Source: Paenactinomyces guangxiensis (GTDB lineage Bacteria > Bacillota > Bacilli > Thermoactinomycetales > Thermoactinomycetaceae). Taken from it: 64,000 nucleotides of DNA. Every line of letters begins with the position of its first letter. The stretch's first letter is position 1. Below the pieces are notes generated by a model that saw nothing but the letters and a program-made list of their open reading frames with translations, made no database searches and was not told the origin of the DNA. The stretch is taken from positions 62,001 to 126,000 of the forward strand of contig NZ_JAECVR010000005.1 in the NCBI RefSeq assembly GCF_016055185.1, given 5' to 3'. Position numbers and translations under genes: made by a program. Positions 1 through 9,545 of the stretch are shown here, one piece after another.

Positions 1-484
1 ATACACCTCTGGCCTCAGTGGTTGCAACGGCAAAACCGGTCTGGCGGATCAGAGATTTAAGGGTGTCAGCGGAGATACTGAACATTTGCTCTGTGGATAA
101 CCGCGGCAGACGCGGGTATTCATCGGGGTCAAGTCCATTCAGCTGGAATTCTGCCTGTTCGGATCGAATCGTGGTTTGGTACCGTTCATTGACGACCCAT
201 TCCACTTCGTCGCCGGGCAGCTTCCGTACAATATCGCCAAAGATTTTACCCGGCAAAACTACATTACCCATTCTTTCCACAAATACCTGGTCTATATCAT
301 CTTTGCGTTTAGGAACACGAACTTGAATCGTAATATCTGAGTTGCTCGCTGTCAAGATTAACCCCTGTTCATCGGCCATTGCCTTAATCCCTGTTAAGAT
401 CGGGATTGTTGTTTTCTGCGAAACTGCTTTTGAGACGTGGGAAACAGCATCCACCAGTGCTGATTTAATTACACGTAGTTTCAT
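1..484 (-). CDS. dnaN: DNA polymerase III beta sliding clamp, N-terminal part
   Basis: The leftward frame from 484 starts MKLRVIKSALVDAVSHVSKA and stays open to the window edge, giving about 161 residues of the roughly 380-residue clamp. The beginning matches the first domain of bacterial beta clamps, which encircle DNA and tether polymerase III. A GGAGG ribosome site lies just upstream of the ATG. It follows dnaA in the same direction, the usual dnaA-dnaN order. A perfect DnaA-box sequence (TGTGGATAA, 92-100) falls inside the coding region. The C-terminus is outside the window. Confidence 0.95.
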   Translation of the reverse strand, partial: MKLRVIKSALVDAVSHVSKAVSQKTTIPILTGIKAMADEQGLILTASNSDITIQVRVPKRKDDIDQVFVERMGNVVLPGKIFGDIVRKLPGDEVEWVVNERYQTTIRSEQAEFQLNGLDPDEYPRLPRLSTEQMFSISADTLKSLIRQTGFAVATTEARGV

Positions 485-718
485 AAACATCCTCCTTGTG
501 TGCAAGAAAAGGATTTATCCACAAAGTTGGGGATAAGGGAGTGGAATATTTTGCGTCACATTTTCATATACTTATTTATTAAATAAAAAACAGTAATAGT
601 AATAAGGGCTGTGGATATTGTGTATAACTGGGTTGAATCAAGCAGGACAGCCTATACACGCTGTGGAGAAGTTGTGCATAGGCTGGTGAAGTTGTCCACA
701 TTTATTCACAATCGCCTG
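485..718. other. oriC: oriC, dnaA-dnaN intergenic part (unwinding region)
   Basis: This spacer holds DnaA boxes: a perfect TTATCCACA at 515-523, near-matches TGTGGATAT 610-618 and TGTGTATAA 619-627, and weaker ones at 662-710 (for example TTGTCCACA and TTATTCACA). An AT-rich block at about 541-590 is a good duplex-unwinding candidate. Between it and the boxes at 610-627 lie TAA TAG TAA TAA (594-605) and then GGG. That is the layout described for the Bacillus DnaA-trio next to a GC cluster and DnaA boxes. The position downstream of dnaA agrees with the B. subtilis unwinding site. Confidence 0.85.
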
Positions 719-2065
719 TCAGGAGCTGCGGGATATCCGTTTTTTCAGTTCTTCGATAGCCTGTTGCAATTGAGGGTCCTGTTTAATGATCCGGCTGATC
801 TTCTCATGTGCGTGAATGACTGTGGTGTGATCGCGTCCGCCAAAGTCTTCTCCGATTTTGGGCAGTGAATAATCTGTGAGTTCCCGGCATAAATACATGG
901 CAATCTGCCTTGGAAAAGCGACGGTTTTGGTACGCTTTTTACTTTTTAAATCATCGATACGCAAACGATAATAAGTGCTTACTTCCTGTTGGATATCCTG
1001 GATGCTGACCACTTTTGGGCGTGACTCGGGCATAATATCTTTCAATGCTTCAGCGGCCAGGTCAGGAGTAACCGGCTGATTCATCAAAGCAGAGTAGGCG
1101 ACAACACGAATCAATGCTCCCTCCAGCTCGCGGATATTGGTGTCGATGCGGTCCGCGATAAATGCCAGGACTTCACCAGGGACATCTAAATTGTCGGCAA
1201 TCGCTTTTTTGCGCAGAATCGCAATCCGCGTTTCTAAATCAGGCGGCTGTACATCTGTGATTAATCCCCATTCAAAGCGGGAGCGAAGCCGGTCTTCCAG
1301 TGTAGGAATCTCTTTGGGCGGCCGGTCACTGGAGATGATGATCTGTTTATTATCTTCGTGAAGTGCGTTAAAGGTGTGGAAAAACTCTTCCTGTGTCTGT
1401 TCTTTGCCGGCAAGAAACTGAATATCGTCAATTAACAGGATATCCACAGATCTGTACTTGTTCCGAAAATGAATCGTCTTGTTGTCACGGATGGAGTTGA
1501 TAAATTCGTTCGTAAACTTCTCTGAGGACAAGTAGACGACACGGCTGGATGGCGTATGCCCGAGTACGTAATGCCCAATCGCATGCATCAAGTGAGTTTT
1601 CCCCAGCCCTACTCCCCCGTAGATAAATAATGGATTATATGCCTTAGCGGGAGCTTCCGCTACTGCCAGTGAAGCTGCATGGGCAAAGCGGTTGCCTGAA
1701 CCGATCACGAATGTGTCAAATGTATAACGGGGATTGAGCTGTGTTTTTTGGGGGTCCATCTCTTCAGACTCTTCTTCAGCGGCTGTTGGAGGTCCGTTTG
1801 GCTTTTCCTGTTTCTCCGCTGTATGGCTGATGATTTTGATGTCGATAATAGATCCGGTCACTTCTTTTAATGTATCCCTGATTAAATCTGCATAGCGCGA
1901 TTCCAGCCACTCACGGGAAAAATCATTGGGTGCGGAGACGATCATTGTATCATCTTGAATATCAATGGCTTCTGTCGCTTTAAACCAGGTTTCAAAGCTG
2001 GGTTTGCTTATTTTTTCTTGCATTGCTTCCAGTGTTCGGGACCATAATTCTTGGATGTTCAACAA
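719..2065 (-). CDS. dnaA: Chromosomal replication initiator DnaA
   Basis: DnaA binds DnaA boxes, melts oriC and loads the helicase. The product is about 448 residues, normal for the family. Domain I starts [20 protein letters not shown], followed by a short acidic linker. The AAA+ domain shows Walker [10 protein letters not shown] near residue 150 and Walker [10 protein letters not shown]. The C-terminal DNA-binding domain has the signature [12 protein letters not shown] chose the TTG at 2065 because GGAGG lies seven bases upstream and the protein then begins like other DnaA proteins. An ATG start further upstream (2191) would add 42 unrelated residues and run through DnaA boxes. Confidence 0.96.
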   Translation of the reverse strand: MLNIQELWSRTLEAMQEKISKPSFETWFKATEAIDIQDDTMIVSAPNDFSREWLESRYADLIRDTLKEVTGSIIDIKIISHTAEKQEKPNGPPTAAEEESEEMDPQKTQLNPRYTFDTFVIGSGNRFAHAASLAVAEAPAKAYNPLFIYGGVGLGKTHLMHAIGHYVLGHTPSSRVVYLSSEKFTNEFINSIRDNKTIHFRNKYRSVDILLIDDIQFLAGKEQTQEEFFHTFNALHEDNKQIIISSDRPPKEIPTLEDRLRSRFEWGLITDVQPPDLETRIAILRKKAIADNLDVPGEVLAFIADRIDTNIRELEGALIRVVAYSALMNQPVTPDLAAEALKDIMPESRPKVVSIQDIQQEVSTYYRLRIDDLKSKKRTKTVAFPRQIAMYLCRELTDYSLPKIGEDFGGRDHTTVIHAHEKISRIIKQDPQLQQAIEELKKRISRSS

Positions 2066-2099
2066 GGAATGACCTCCTTCCGGGTAGAGTGTTCTGCCA

Positions 2100-2460
2100 A
2101 TTGGGTTATCCACAGGAATACCACAAGGATCGCGCGATGTTTCGATATTTTTCAACATTATCCACAACCTGTGGATGAATGTTTTACACAACCTGTGAAT
2201 AGATACTCACATACTTATCCACAACCTGTGGATAATCCTGTCGGGGAATCCTACTTATCCACTGAGGAAACAAACTTAGAATATCAAAAGATACCAGTAT
2301 TTACAATGAAAAAAGTAAAGTTATCCACAATCCACAGGGGTGGGGAATTCAGTTGTACACAGGGGTGGATATTGTGGATAATTTGAGGATATCTGTGGAA
2401 TAACCAGTGGAAAAGAAAAACTTATCAACATGTGGATAAGTTTTGGCTGTGGATATCTTG
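2100..2460. other. oriC: oriC, DnaA-box cluster upstream of dnaA
   Basis: At least seven perfect 9-mers are present: TTATCCACA at 2106, 2158, 2215 and 2321, and TGTGGATAA at 2227, 2373 and 2431. One-mismatch boxes include TGTGGATGA 2170, TTATCCACT 2255, TTATCAACA 2422 and TGTGGATAT near 2448. With the boxes between dnaA and dnaN this makes a bipartite origin as in Bacillus. The boxes also surround the probable dnaA promoter, so DnaA autoregulation is likely. Confidence 0.92.
2278..2306 (-). promoter_or_regulatory. Probable dnaA promoter
   Basis: Reading leftward, TTGTAA (2306-2301) and TATTCT (2283-2278) are separated by 17 bases. This is a moderate sigma-A match embedded among DnaA boxes. 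Confidence 0.4.
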
Positions 2461-2465
2461 GTTTC

Positions 2466-2495
2466 TTGACATATCCTTACTCACCCCGCTATAAT
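2466..2495 (+). promoter_or_regulatory. rpmH operon promoter
   Basis: TTGACA (2466-2471) and TATAAT (2490-2495), both perfect, are 18 bases apart. Transcription would start near 2502 and give a leader of about 170 bases before rpmH. Confidence 0.85.
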
Positions 2496-2548
2496 GATAG
2501 AGATTGTCGTTATGTTCGACTTTAAAAATATATATTGAAGGGAGGAAG

Positions 2549-2665
2549 CCTGGTTCAGTGGTCGGATCTTCATATCCGGTTCACCCCACTGTCCCGTTAG
2601 CGGGGATGGGCCCGCTGGCCGGAAACTCATGCCCTGACCGGCGTGAGGGCGGGTTGATAACCAGG
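2549..2665 (+). promoter_or_regulatory. Structured rpmH leader RNA (candidate)
   Basis: The leader can fold into a closed multibranch structure. A 7-bp closing helix pairs 2549-2555 with 2659-2665. Arms pair 2556-2561/2586-2591 (with inner 2563-2567/2574-2578), 2593-2596/2601-2604, and 2610-2615/2649-2654 (with inner 2618-2622/2638-2642). The 3' strand of the closing helix contains the only AGG-like ribosome site before rpmH, so folding could mask translation initiation. A GTG-started open frame (2558-2668) behind GGGAGG is an alternative reading as a leader peptide. I do not recognise it as a known RNA family. Confidence 0.5.
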
Positions 2666-2675
2666 TAGATTTACA

Positions 2676-2810
2676 ATGAAGCGCACTTATCAGCCAAGCA
2701 ATCGCAGACGCAAAAATGTACACGGCTTCCGCGCTCGGATGAGCACTAAAAACGGCCGTAAAGTACTTGCCGCACGCAGAAGAAAAGGAAGAAAAGTACT
2801 ATCCGCATAA
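2676..2810 (+). CDS. rpmH: Ribosomal protein L34
   Basis: A 44-residue, highly basic protein starting [12 protein letters not shown] and ending [10 protein letters not shown], a textbook L34 of normal length. L34 is a late-assembling protein of the large ribosomal subunit. The start is fixed by homology; the ribosome site is weak (AGG about 10 bases upstream) and lies in the 3' strand of the leader's closing helix. The gene sits between oriC and rnpA, as in nearly all bacteria, and is followed by its own terminator. Confidence 0.98.
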   Translation: MKRTYQPSNRRRKNVHGFRARMSTKNGRKVLAARRRKGRKVLSA

Positions 2811-2814
2811 AACG

Positions 2815-2843
2815 AGGCCACCTTTTCAGTGTGGCCTTTTTTC
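2815..2843 (+). terminator. Terminator after rpmH
   Basis: The hairpin GGCCAC (2816-2821)/GTGGCC (2831-2836) is followed by a T run. Confidence 0.85.
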
Positions 2844-3015
2844 CTATATTTCAGCCTCTTGAAGCAATGAAGTTCCGGAATTTTTAACAGACCGGGACCG
2901 GTCCGGGGGCCAATGTCAAACCCCCTTTCTGTTTGTAAGATCAGAGGTTTATCCTTCCTCTTTTTTCGCCATAATGTTGGTTAACCGGCTATTTTGTACG
3001 GAAGGAGTTCTCCTT

Positions 3016-3372
3016 TTGCAACAAGAATATCGTCTGAAAAGACGAAATGATTTTAGAAGAGTTTTTCGGGCAGGAGAATCGTTTGCGAACCGGCAATTTG
3101 TGGTTTATGTTTATCTGCGCAGAGAGCCGGGCCCGACGCGAATAGGGATTTCTGTAAGCAAAAAGGTGGGAAATGCCGTGGTCCGCAACCGGATTAAGCG
3201 ATTGGTAAAAGAAGTGGCCAGGGAATGGGTCCCGCAGCTCAGGAAGCAGGTGGACATTGTGGTCATTGCCCGAAAACCGGTTGCAGTCATGGATTATGTC
3301 CAGGTAAAGTCCAGTCTGCGGCATGTGTTTACGAGAGCCGGGGTGTTTGAGTCCGGGCCCCCCTCTCGTTAA
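3016..3372 (+). CDS. rnpA: RNase P protein component
   Basis: A basic protein of 118 residues that helps RNase P RNA cleave tRNA precursors. It carries the family RNR motif in [10 protein letters not shown] and the N-terminal [15 protein letters not shown] and ANRQFVVYV segments. I chose the TTG at 3016 because AAGGAG (3002-3007) precedes it and the product then begins at the usual position. A start at 2974 would add 14 atypical residues. It follows rpmH and precedes yidD-yidC-jag, the standard order. Confidence 0.95.
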   Translation: MQQEYRLKRRNDFRRVFRAGESFANRQFVVYVYLRREPGPTRIGISVSKKVGNAVVRNRIKRLVKEVAREWVPQLRKQVDIVVIARKPVAVMDYVQVKSSLRHVFTRAGVFESGPPSR

Positions 3373-3395
3373 AACCAACTGTGGGGTTGAAAACA

Positions 3396-3638
3396 GTGAA
3401 AAGTATTGCTCTGGGCCTTATCCATTTTTATCGGCGGTTTCTTTCGCCGTTAAAGCCGCCAACTTGTCGTTTTGTACCCACTTGTTCGGAATACGGATTA
3501 ATCGCCATTCAAAGGCATGGTGTTTGGCTGGGAGGATGGTATACTTTAAAGAGGATTTGCAAGTGCCATCCCTTTCATCCGGGCGGATTTGATTACGTTC
3601 CAGAGAAGAAAAACAAACATCATTGTAAACATAGATAA
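3396..3638 (+). CDS. yidD: Membrane protein insertion efficiency factor YidD
   Basis: A small protein of about 80 residues with the YidD hallmark [23 protein letters not shown], including the conserved CRFxPTCS cysteines, and a later HPFHPGGFD. YidD sits at the inner membrane face and supports YidC-dependent insertion. The start is uncertain: GTG at 3396 gives the usual N-terminus, and GTG at 3381 would add five residues. It lies between rnpA and yidC as expected. Confidence 0.92.
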   Translation: MKSIALGLIHFYRRFLSPLKPPTCRFVPTCSEYGLIAIQRHGVWLGGWYTLKRICKCHPFHPGGFDYVPEKKNKHHCKHR

Positions 3639-3668
3639 GTGATGTTTGGCTATGAGGAGGAGTTTCCC

Positions 3669-4430
3669 TTGCAAAAACGGCAGCGCTACGTCGCTATCAT
3701 CCTTTTAGTTGTTTTTGCCGTCATTGCTGTTTCCGGGTGCGCGCCAGACCCGTCTGCATACAAACCGATTGACCGTGAGCATGCGGGCATTTGGGACAAG
3801 TACCTGGTGCTACCTTTATCCGATTTATTGGACTGGTTTAAGAGCTTTCTCGGAAATTACGGCTGGTCGATCCTGATCGTAACCTTTCTTGTACGTCTGG
3901 TTATTTTCCCTCTCACTTGGAAGCAGCAAAAGAGTACAAAAGCAATGCAGGAGTTGCAGCCCCAATTGATGAAAATCAGGGAGAAATATAAAAATAACCA
4001 GCAAAAGATGCAGGAAGAGACGATGAAACTCTTCCAGGCGAACAATGTGAATCCGATGGCCGGATGTTTGCCGCTCCTGGTACAATTTCCGATTTTGATT
4101 GCTTTTTATCAAGCGATTATGAAAAACCCGCATATCGCGGGATCCAGCTTCCTGTACATGAAGCTGGGTGAACCTGACCCGTACTTTATTTTGCCCTTGC
4201 TCGCGGCGCTTACTACTTATTTGCAATTTATCGCAACGGGTGCTGGAGACAATCCCCAGATGAAAATTATGATCTGGATTATGCCGGTGATGATTTTCTT
4301 CCTGGCCTATCAGTTCCCGGCGGCTCTTTCCCTCTACTGGGTATATGGGAATATCTTTACGATCCTCCAATATGTGTTGATTCTTAAACCCAGGAAGGGA
4401 AATGTGACACAGGAGGGTACCGCCCGTTGA
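3669..4430 (+). CDS. yidC: Membrane protein insertase YidC (SpoIIIJ type)
   Basis: About 253 residues. The N-terminus MQKRQRYVAIILLVVFAVIA leads into a lipobox ending VSGC, so it is a lipoprotein. Hydrophobic segments and the YidC core follow, including NPMAGCLPLLVQFPILIAFY. It inserts proteins into the cytoplasmic membrane; the Bacillus orthologue SpoIIIJ also acts in forespore gene expression. TTG at 3669 is chosen because AGGAGGAG sits six bases upstream. The end overlaps the start of jag, indicating translational coupling. Confidence 0.95.
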   Translation: MQKRQRYVAIILLVVFAVIAVSGCAPDPSAYKPIDREHAGIWDKYLVLPLSDLLDWFKSFLGNYGWSILIVTFLVRLVIFPLTWKQQKSTKAMQELQPQLMKIREKYKNNQQKMQEETMKLFQANNVNPMAGCLPLLVQFPILIAFYQAIMKNPHIAGSSFLYMKLGEPDPYFILPLLAALTTYLQFIATGAGDNPQMKIMIWIMPVMIFFLAYQFPAALSLYWVYGNIFTILQYVLILKPRKGNVTQEGTAR

Positions 4431-5056
4431 AAAAAGTGGTTGTGCAAGCCAAAACTGTAGAAGATGCGGTCCGATTAGCCTGTCACAGGCTCAACGCATC
4501 CCGCGACAACGTTGATGTACATGTTTTGGAACAGCCAAAGAAAGGGTTTTTCGGTCTTTTTGGAATGCGGGAGGCGAGAGTGGAAGTTGAGCGCATCTTT
4601 GACCCGGTTGAGGAAGCAGTTCGTTTTCTCGGCGAAGTGATTACAAAGATGGGCCTGTCGGCGGAGATCGAAGTGGAGTCTGCTTCTAGCTCCTCAAAAC
4701 CTGTTGTTCTTCATCTCAAAGGAGACAAACTAGGCATCCTCATCGGAAGAAGAGGACAAACTCTTGAATCTTTGCAGTATCTGGTCAACATTGCAGCCAA
4801 TCGCGGGGTAAAAAAACAGGTACGCTTTATGCTTGATGCGGATGGATACCGCAAGCGCAGGGAAGAAGCGCTAGTGAACCTGGCTGAGCGTTTGGCCAAA
4901 CAAGTGCTTCGGACCAAAAAAGAGATTGTTTTGGACCCGATGCCACCTGGCGAGCGAAGGATTATCCATGGTGCCATACAAAAGGAAAAACGCCTGACAA
5001 CTCACAGTGTTGGAGATGAGCCAAACCGTCGTGTGGTCATCAGTTGGAAAGATTAA
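4427..5056 (+). CDS. jag: RNA-binding protein Jag / KhpB (EloR)
   Basis: A 209-residue protein with the three Jag parts: an N-terminal Jag domain (about 1-50, containing KKGFFGLFG), a type II KH domain with GILIGRRGQTLESLQYLVN (about 100-125), and a C-terminal R3H domain with PPGERRIIH. It is an RNA-binding protein linked to cell elongation and division in Firmicutes. The TTG start overlaps the yidC stop (TTGA), so the two are translated together. A terminator follows. Confidence 0.94.
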   Translation: MKKVVVQAKTVEDAVRLACHRLNASRDNVDVHVLEQPKKGFFGLFGMREARVEVERIFDPVEEAVRFLGEVITKMGLSAEIEVESASSSSKPVVLHLKGDKLGILIGRRGQTLESLQYLVNIAANRGVKKQVRFMLDADGYRKRREEALVNLAERLAKQVLRTKKEIVLDPMPPGERRIIHGAIQKEKRLTTHSVGDEPNRRVVISWKD

Positions 5057-5062
5057 TTATTT

Positions 5063-5086
5063 TCTCCCCTCAGGGGGAGTTTTTTC
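5063..5086 (+). terminator. Terminator after jag
   Basis: CTCCCC and GGGGAG form a short GC-rich hairpin followed by TTTTTT. Confidence 0.8.
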
Positions 5087-5101
5087 GTATTGGCAGTTTT
5101 T

Positions 5102-5130
5102 TTGATTGGGTGATGTTGGTATGCTAAGAT
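5102..5130 (+). promoter_or_regulatory. Possible mnmE promoter
   Basis: TTGATT (5102-5107) and TAAGAT (5125-5130) are 17 bases apart, about 30 bases before the gene. Confidence 0.4.
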
Positions 5131-5161
5131 TAATTATTAGGATGTTTCTTGGGGTGAAATG

Positions 5162-6538
5162 ATGGAAACAGATACAATCGCTGCGATTGCGACAGCGATG
5201 GGTGAAGCCGGAATCTCTGTGATCCGTGTGAGCGGCCCTGAAGCTGTTCCAATCGTCAATCGGATATATAAAGGCAAAAAATCACTGACAGAAGTACCCA
5301 CACATACCATTCATTACGGTTACATTGTTAATCCACAGACGGAAGAACGAATTGATGAAGTGTTGGTCACAGTGATGAGGGCCCCTCGTACATTTACGCG
5401 GGAAGATGTTGTAGAAATCAACTGTCATGGTGGTATGGTACCGGTACAATCCACGCTGGAGGCTGTGCTGTCTGCAGGTGCACGCCTCGCCGAACCGGGG
5501 GAATTTACCAAGCGGGCTTTTTTGAACGGACGCATTGATCTCTCACAGGCGGAGGCAGTGATTGATCTCATTCGGGCAAAAACAGACCGTGCCGCGAAAG
5601 TAGCGATGAATCAACATCAAGGCCGGCTATCCCGGCTCATCCGTCAATTACGCAATGAAATTGTTGAAACTCTGGCACATCTGGCTGTCAATGTAGATTA
5701 CCCCGAATATGATGCCGAAGAATTGACAGGCCGGTTTTTGCGGGAGCGGTGTGAGGGCATAGAAAAAGAGATCAATCGTTTATTGCAGACGGCCCGGCAG
5801 GGTAAAATTTACCGTGAGGGCATCGCGACCGCGATCATTGGGCGTCCCAATGTGGGAAAATCATCATTGATGAACACCTTGTCCCAGGAAAATAAAGCGA
5901 TTGTCACCGAAATCCCCGGCACCACCCGTGATGTGATTGAAGAATATGTCAACGTGCGGGGAATCCCTTTACGTCTTCTGGATACAGCCGGGATTCGTGA
6001 AACGGAGGATATTGTTGAGCGCATCGGAGTGGAGAGATCACGACGGGCATTGGAAGAAGCTGATCTGGTCCTGCTGGTACTTAACTATGCAGAACCCCTG
6101 AGCGAAGAAGACCGCAGGCTGATTTCCTTGGCAGAATGCCACACGGCTGTGATCATTGTGAATAAGGTCGATTTACCGGGACAACTGGATTTGGAAGAAG
6201 TCCGCTCTTTGATTGGGGACAAGCCGCTGATCACAACCTCCCTGAAAGAGGAGAGAGGAATCGAACAATTGGAAGAGGCGATTGCCAATCTGTTCTTATT
6301 GGGTAAAGTGGAAACTGCCGAGGGGACTTATGTGAGTAATGCAAGGCATATCGACCTCCTTTCCAAAGCGAAAAACAGTATTCGTGAGGTTATTCAGGGG
6401 ATTGATACCGGGATGCCGCTCGATATGGTGGAAATCGATTTGAAAAATGCATGGCAGTTCCTGGGTGAAGTGATTGGGGAAGCAGTTGCGGAAGATCTGA
6501 TTGACCAGATTTTTTCACAGTTTTGTCTGGGCAAGTAA
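5162..6538 (+). CDS. mnmE: tRNA modification GTPase MnmE
   Basis: A 458-residue protein, normal for MnmE (TrmE/ThdF), which with MnmG installs the carboxymethylaminomethyl group on wobble uridine 34. It has an N-terminal folate-binding domain starting [22 protein letters not shown], a G domain with [21 protein letters not shown] and NKVD, and the conserved C-terminal FCLGK. Two ATGs overlap at 5159 and 5162; the second is better spaced from GGGGTG. mnmG follows directly, so the partner enzymes are adjacent. Confidence 0.97.
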   Translation: METDTIAAIATAMGEAGISVIRVSGPEAVPIVNRIYKGKKSLTEVPTHTIHYGYIVNPQTEERIDEVLVTVMRAPRTFTREDVVEINCHGGMVPVQSTLEAVLSAGARLAEPGEFTKRAFLNGRIDLSQAEAVIDLIRAKTDRAAKVAMNQHQGRLSRLIRQLRNEIVETLAHLAVNVDYPEYDAEELTGRFLRERCEGIEKEINRLLQTARQGKIYREGIATAIIGRPNVGKSSLMNTLSQENKAIVTEIPGTTRDVIEEYVNVRGIPLRLLDTAGIRETEDIVERIGVERSRRALEEADLVLLVLNYAEPLSEEDRRLISLAECHTAVIIVNKVDLPGQLDLEEVRSLIGDKPLITTSLKEERGIEQLEEAIANLFLLGKVETAEGTYVSNARHIDLLSKAKNSIREVIQGIDTGMPLDMVEIDLKNAWQFLGEVIGEAVAEDLIDQIFSQFCLGK

Positions 6539-6616
6539 ACGATCAGCCCAAGCGGGATGCTGCACAAAACTTGCTTTCATCTTCCCGCTCACACATTATA
6601 AAAAGGGGTGAAACAG

Positions 6617-8503
6617 ATGCCTTATACAGGTGGGGAATATGATGTGATTGTCATCGGAGCAGGGCATGCCGGTTGCGAATCGGCACTGGCTGCTGCTCGC
6701 ATGGGATGCTCAACCCTTCTTTTAACCCTGAGCCTGGATACGATTGCTTATATGCCTTGTAATCCTTCAATCGGCGGACCGGCCAAAGGGCACGTAGTCC
6801 GGGAAATTGATGCGCTGGGCGGGGAAATGGGCAAAAATATTGATAAAACTCATATTCAGATGCGGATGCTCAACACGGGTAAGGGGCCGGCTGTTTATGC
6901 ACTGCGGGCTCAAGCGGATAAAGTGCTGTACCAGCAAGAGATGAAAAAGGTTCTTGAATCAGAGCCAAATCTTGTTTTACAACAGGGTATGGTGGAAAAG
7001 CTCATTGTGGAGAATGGAATCTGCAAGGGAGTCATTACAAAGACAGGAGCCCAATATATTTCAAAAACAGTTGTTCTCACCACGGGCACCTATCTGCGGG
7101 GAAAAATTATTATTGGTGATCTCTCATACGAAAGCGGGCCCAATAACCAACAGCCGTCGGTCGAGCTGGCCCATCACTTGATAGAACTTGGTTTTGAGAC
7201 AGTTCGTTTTAAAACGGGCACTCCACCACGGGTCAATAAAAAGTCGATCGACACCTCCAGGATGGAAATTCAGCCGGGAGACGAGGAACCAAGAGCCTTT
7301 TCGTATGAAACGACTCAATTTATTACTGACCAGTTGCCTTGCTGGTTGACCTACACCAATGAAAAGACCCATCAATACATCAGGGATAACTTGCACCGTG
7401 CGCCCATGTATTCCGGGATCATCGAAGGAAGAGGACCGCGTTACTGCCCCTCGATTGAAGATAAGATTGTCCGTTTTGCCGATAAAAGCCGCCACCAAAT
7501 CTTCATTGAACCGGAAGGCAGACATACGAAGGAGATGTATGTCCAGGGGTTATCCACCAGTCTCCCCGAGGATGTGCAGTTACAAATTCTCCGCACCATC
7601 ACCGGACTTGAGAAGGCGGAGATGATGCGAACCGGCTATGCGATTGAATATGATGCCATTGTTCCGACACAGCTCTGGCCCAGCCTGGAAACCAAACTTG
7701 TGGAAAACCTGTTTACAGCCGGGCAAATCAACGGAACCTCCGGATATGAGGAAGCGGGAGCACAAGGAATTATGGCGGGAATTAATGCTGCCCGCAAGGT
7801 GCAGGGCAAAGAACCGGTGATCTTGGACCGTTCGCAGGCATATATTGGTGTTTTGATTGATGACCTGGTTACCAAAGGAACCAATGAACCTTACCGCCTC
7901 CTCACTTCGCGGGCAGAGTATCGTCTTCTCCTGCGGCACGACAACGCTGATTTGCGGTTGACAGATATTGGTTATGAGATCGGTCTCATTTCCGAAGAGC
8001 GCTATCGCCGTTTTACAGCAAAGCGGGAAGCGATTGAAAAAGAAATCACCCGTCTGCGTGAAACCAAAGTGAGACCCACAGCCCAGATTCAAGAGATTTT
8101 AAAAGAAATGGGGACGACGGAAATCAACAATGCTGTGGAGCTTGCCAACCTGATCAAACGCCCGGAATTAGGGTACAAAGAAATTTCGCGGATGTCACCT
8201 CCACCGGAGCCGCTGGCCCCGGATGTGGCTGAACAAGTAGAAATTCAACTGAAGTATGAAGGTTATATCAGAAAGTCGCTGCAACAAGTGGAAAAAATGC
8301 GCAAAATGGAGGAAAAGCGGATCCCTGAATGGGTTGATTACAGCAAAGTGGCGGGAATCTCCTTAGAGGCCCGCGAAAAACTGTCCCAGGTACGCCCGAT
8401 TTCCCTTGGCCAGGCTTCCCGCATATCCGGTGTAAGCCCCGCTGATATTTCCATTTTGATGATTCATATTGAACAGGGCGGAAAGGCAACCTTAAAAGCA
8501 TAG
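6617..8503 (+). CDS. mnmG: tRNA uridine-5-carboxymethylaminomethyl modification enzyme MnmG
   Basis: A 628-residue FAD enzyme, the partner of MnmE. The N-terminus has the Rossmann motif [19 protein letters not shown], then the family signatures [17 protein letters not shown] and [14 protein letters not shown]. The helical C-terminal tail ends in a region with [18 protein letters not shown]. The ATG at 6617 follows GGGGTGA; a GTG nine bases upstream is less likely because it overlaps that site. Length equals the usual 629. A terminator follows. Confidence 0.97.
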   Translation: MPYTGGEYDVIVIGAGHAGCESALAAARMGCSTLLLTLSLDTIAYMPCNPSIGGPAKGHVVREIDALGGEMGKNIDKTHIQMRMLNTGKGPAVYALRAQADKVLYQQEMKKVLESEPNLVLQQGMVEKLIVENGICKGVITKTGAQYISKTVVLTTGTYLRGKIIIGDLSYESGPNNQQPSVELAHHLIELGFETVRFKTGTPPRVNKKSIDTSRMEIQPGDEEPRAFSYETTQFITDQLPCWLTYTNEKTHQYIRDNLHRAPMYSGIIEGRGPRYCPSIEDKIVRFADKSRHQIFIEPEGRHTKEMYVQGLSTSLPEDVQLQILRTITGLEKAEMMRTGYAIEYDAIVPTQLWPSLETKLVENLFTAGQINGTSGYEEAGAQGIMAGINAARKVQGKEPVILDRSQAYIGVLIDDLVTKGTNEPYRLLTSRAEYRLLLRHDNADLRLTDIGYEIGLISEERYRRFTAKREAIEKEITRLRETKVRPTAQIQEILKEMGTTEINNAVELANLIKRPELGYKEISRMSPPPEPLAPDVAEQVEIQLKYEGYIRKSLQQVEKMRKMEEKRIPEWVDYSKVAGISLEAREKLSQVRPISLGQASRISGVSPADISILMIHIEQGGKATLKA

Positions 8504-8509
8504 CAGATT

Positions 8510-8541
8510 GAGGTCTGATCTTTTGGGTCAGACCTTTTTTA
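8510..8541 (+). terminator. Terminator after mnmG
   Basis: AGGTCTGA (8511-8518) pairs with TCAGACCT (8528-8535), then a T run. It lies directly before the rsmG ribosome site, so read-through is likely partial. Confidence 0.75.
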
Positions 8542-8558
8542 AAGGAGGTTGAGGGTTT

Positions 8559-9284
8559 TTGACGGTGAATCAAGGTGAGTGGCTGAAACAACAGGTGCTT
8601 CGCTGGGGAATCAAGCTGACCGAAAAGCAGCTTGAGCAGTTTGGTGAGTATTACCGGCTGTTGGTTGAGACAAACAAGGTAATGAATTTAACAGCGATTA
8701 CAGAACCGCATGAAGTATATGTAAAACATTTTTTTGATTCCCTGACCGTTGCTAAGATTCTCCCGATAAAACAAATCCATTCCCTGATTGATGTGGGAAC
8801 AGGTGCCGGATTTCCCGGTCTTCCCCTGAAGATCGCCTTTCCTCATCTCCGGGTGGTCTTGCTCGATTCTTTGAAGAAGAGAATCGGTTTCCTGGAAGAT
8901 GTAGTCTCTGCATTGGGATTGGAGAAAATAGAGTGTGTGCATGGCCGGGCGGAGGAATTTGCCCGCCAAACAGGATATCGCCAATCTTTTGACTTGGCTA
9001 CTGCACGGGCGGTCGCCAAACTTAATGTATTAGCGGAGTATTGCCTCCCGTTTGTACGTGTGGGTGGATTTTTTGTGGCTATGAAAGGTCCATCTGTGGC
9101 AGAAGAGGTGCGGGAATCCAGGCAAGCATTACATATCCTGGGGAAAGCTTCCCATGAAATAATTTCATTTGAGCTTCCGGAAGAGATGGGAACCCGTCAT
9201 CTGTTACTCATGAAAAAGAGAGATCATAGCCCGAAAGCTTATCCCCGCCGGTCAGGTATTCCCGCTAAGCAGCCGATTGTGTAA
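8559..9284 (+). CDS. rsmG: 16S rRNA m7G527 methyltransferase RsmG (GidB)
   Basis: A 241-residue SAM-dependent methyltransferase that modifies G527 of 16S rRNA. The SAM-binding motif is LIDVGTGAGFPGLPLKIAFP, with RVVLLDSLKKR following, and the N-terminus has the family pattern NLTAIT. A TTG start at 8559 lies ten bases after AAGGAGG; GTG at 8565 is an alternative. It completes the conserved mnmE-mnmG-rsmG block. Confidence 0.95.
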   Translation: MTVNQGEWLKQQVLRWGIKLTEKQLEQFGEYYRLLVETNKVMNLTAITEPHEVYVKHFFDSLTVAKILPIKQIHSLIDVGTGAGFPGLPLKIAFPHLRVVLLDSLKKRIGFLEDVVSALGLEKIECVHGRAEEFARQTGYRQSFDLATARAVAKLNVLAEYCLPFVRVGGFFVAMKGPSVAEEVRESRQALHILGKASHEIISFELPEEMGTRHLLLMKKRDHSPKAYPRRSGIPAKQPIV

Positions 9285-9322
9285 ACATCCCCCATCAGAC
9301 ATGCTGATGGGGGATGTTTAAA
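9284..9322 (+). terminator. Strong terminator after rsmG
   Basis: ACATCCCCCATCAG pairs with CTGATGGGGGATGT around a short loop. The stem is 14 bp and nearly perfect, and a T run follows. I see no gene or other clear signal between 9323 and 9512. Confidence 0.85.
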
Positions 9323-9512
9323 AAGAAGAGAAACATACAATTGGCGGATGATTCAACCGTCCCTGATCAGGTTTTTTGATTCTTGCCTCTCCGTTTTGTT
9401 TACATATTCACTGGGGTATGGTTCGCCTTCGGGTTGATGGTTTTTAAATTGGCTTAATCGCCCGTTTCGATGTTCTCCGCCTCGAACTTTTACTATGGGC
9501 GGAAAAAGAAAC

Positions 9513-9545
9513 AAAAGGAGCCGAGAGTCCGTTTCGGCTCCTTTT
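9513..9545 (-). terminator. Terminator of the disordered-protein gene
   Basis: AAAAGGAGCCGA pairs with TCGGCTCCTTTT, directly at the 3' end of the leftward gene. Confidence 0.8.

Noticed and set aside
2066-2191. ATG start for DnaA at 2191
   Set aside because: It adds 42 residues not seen in DnaA and runs through DnaA boxes; a TTG with an ideal ribosome site gives the normal N-terminus.
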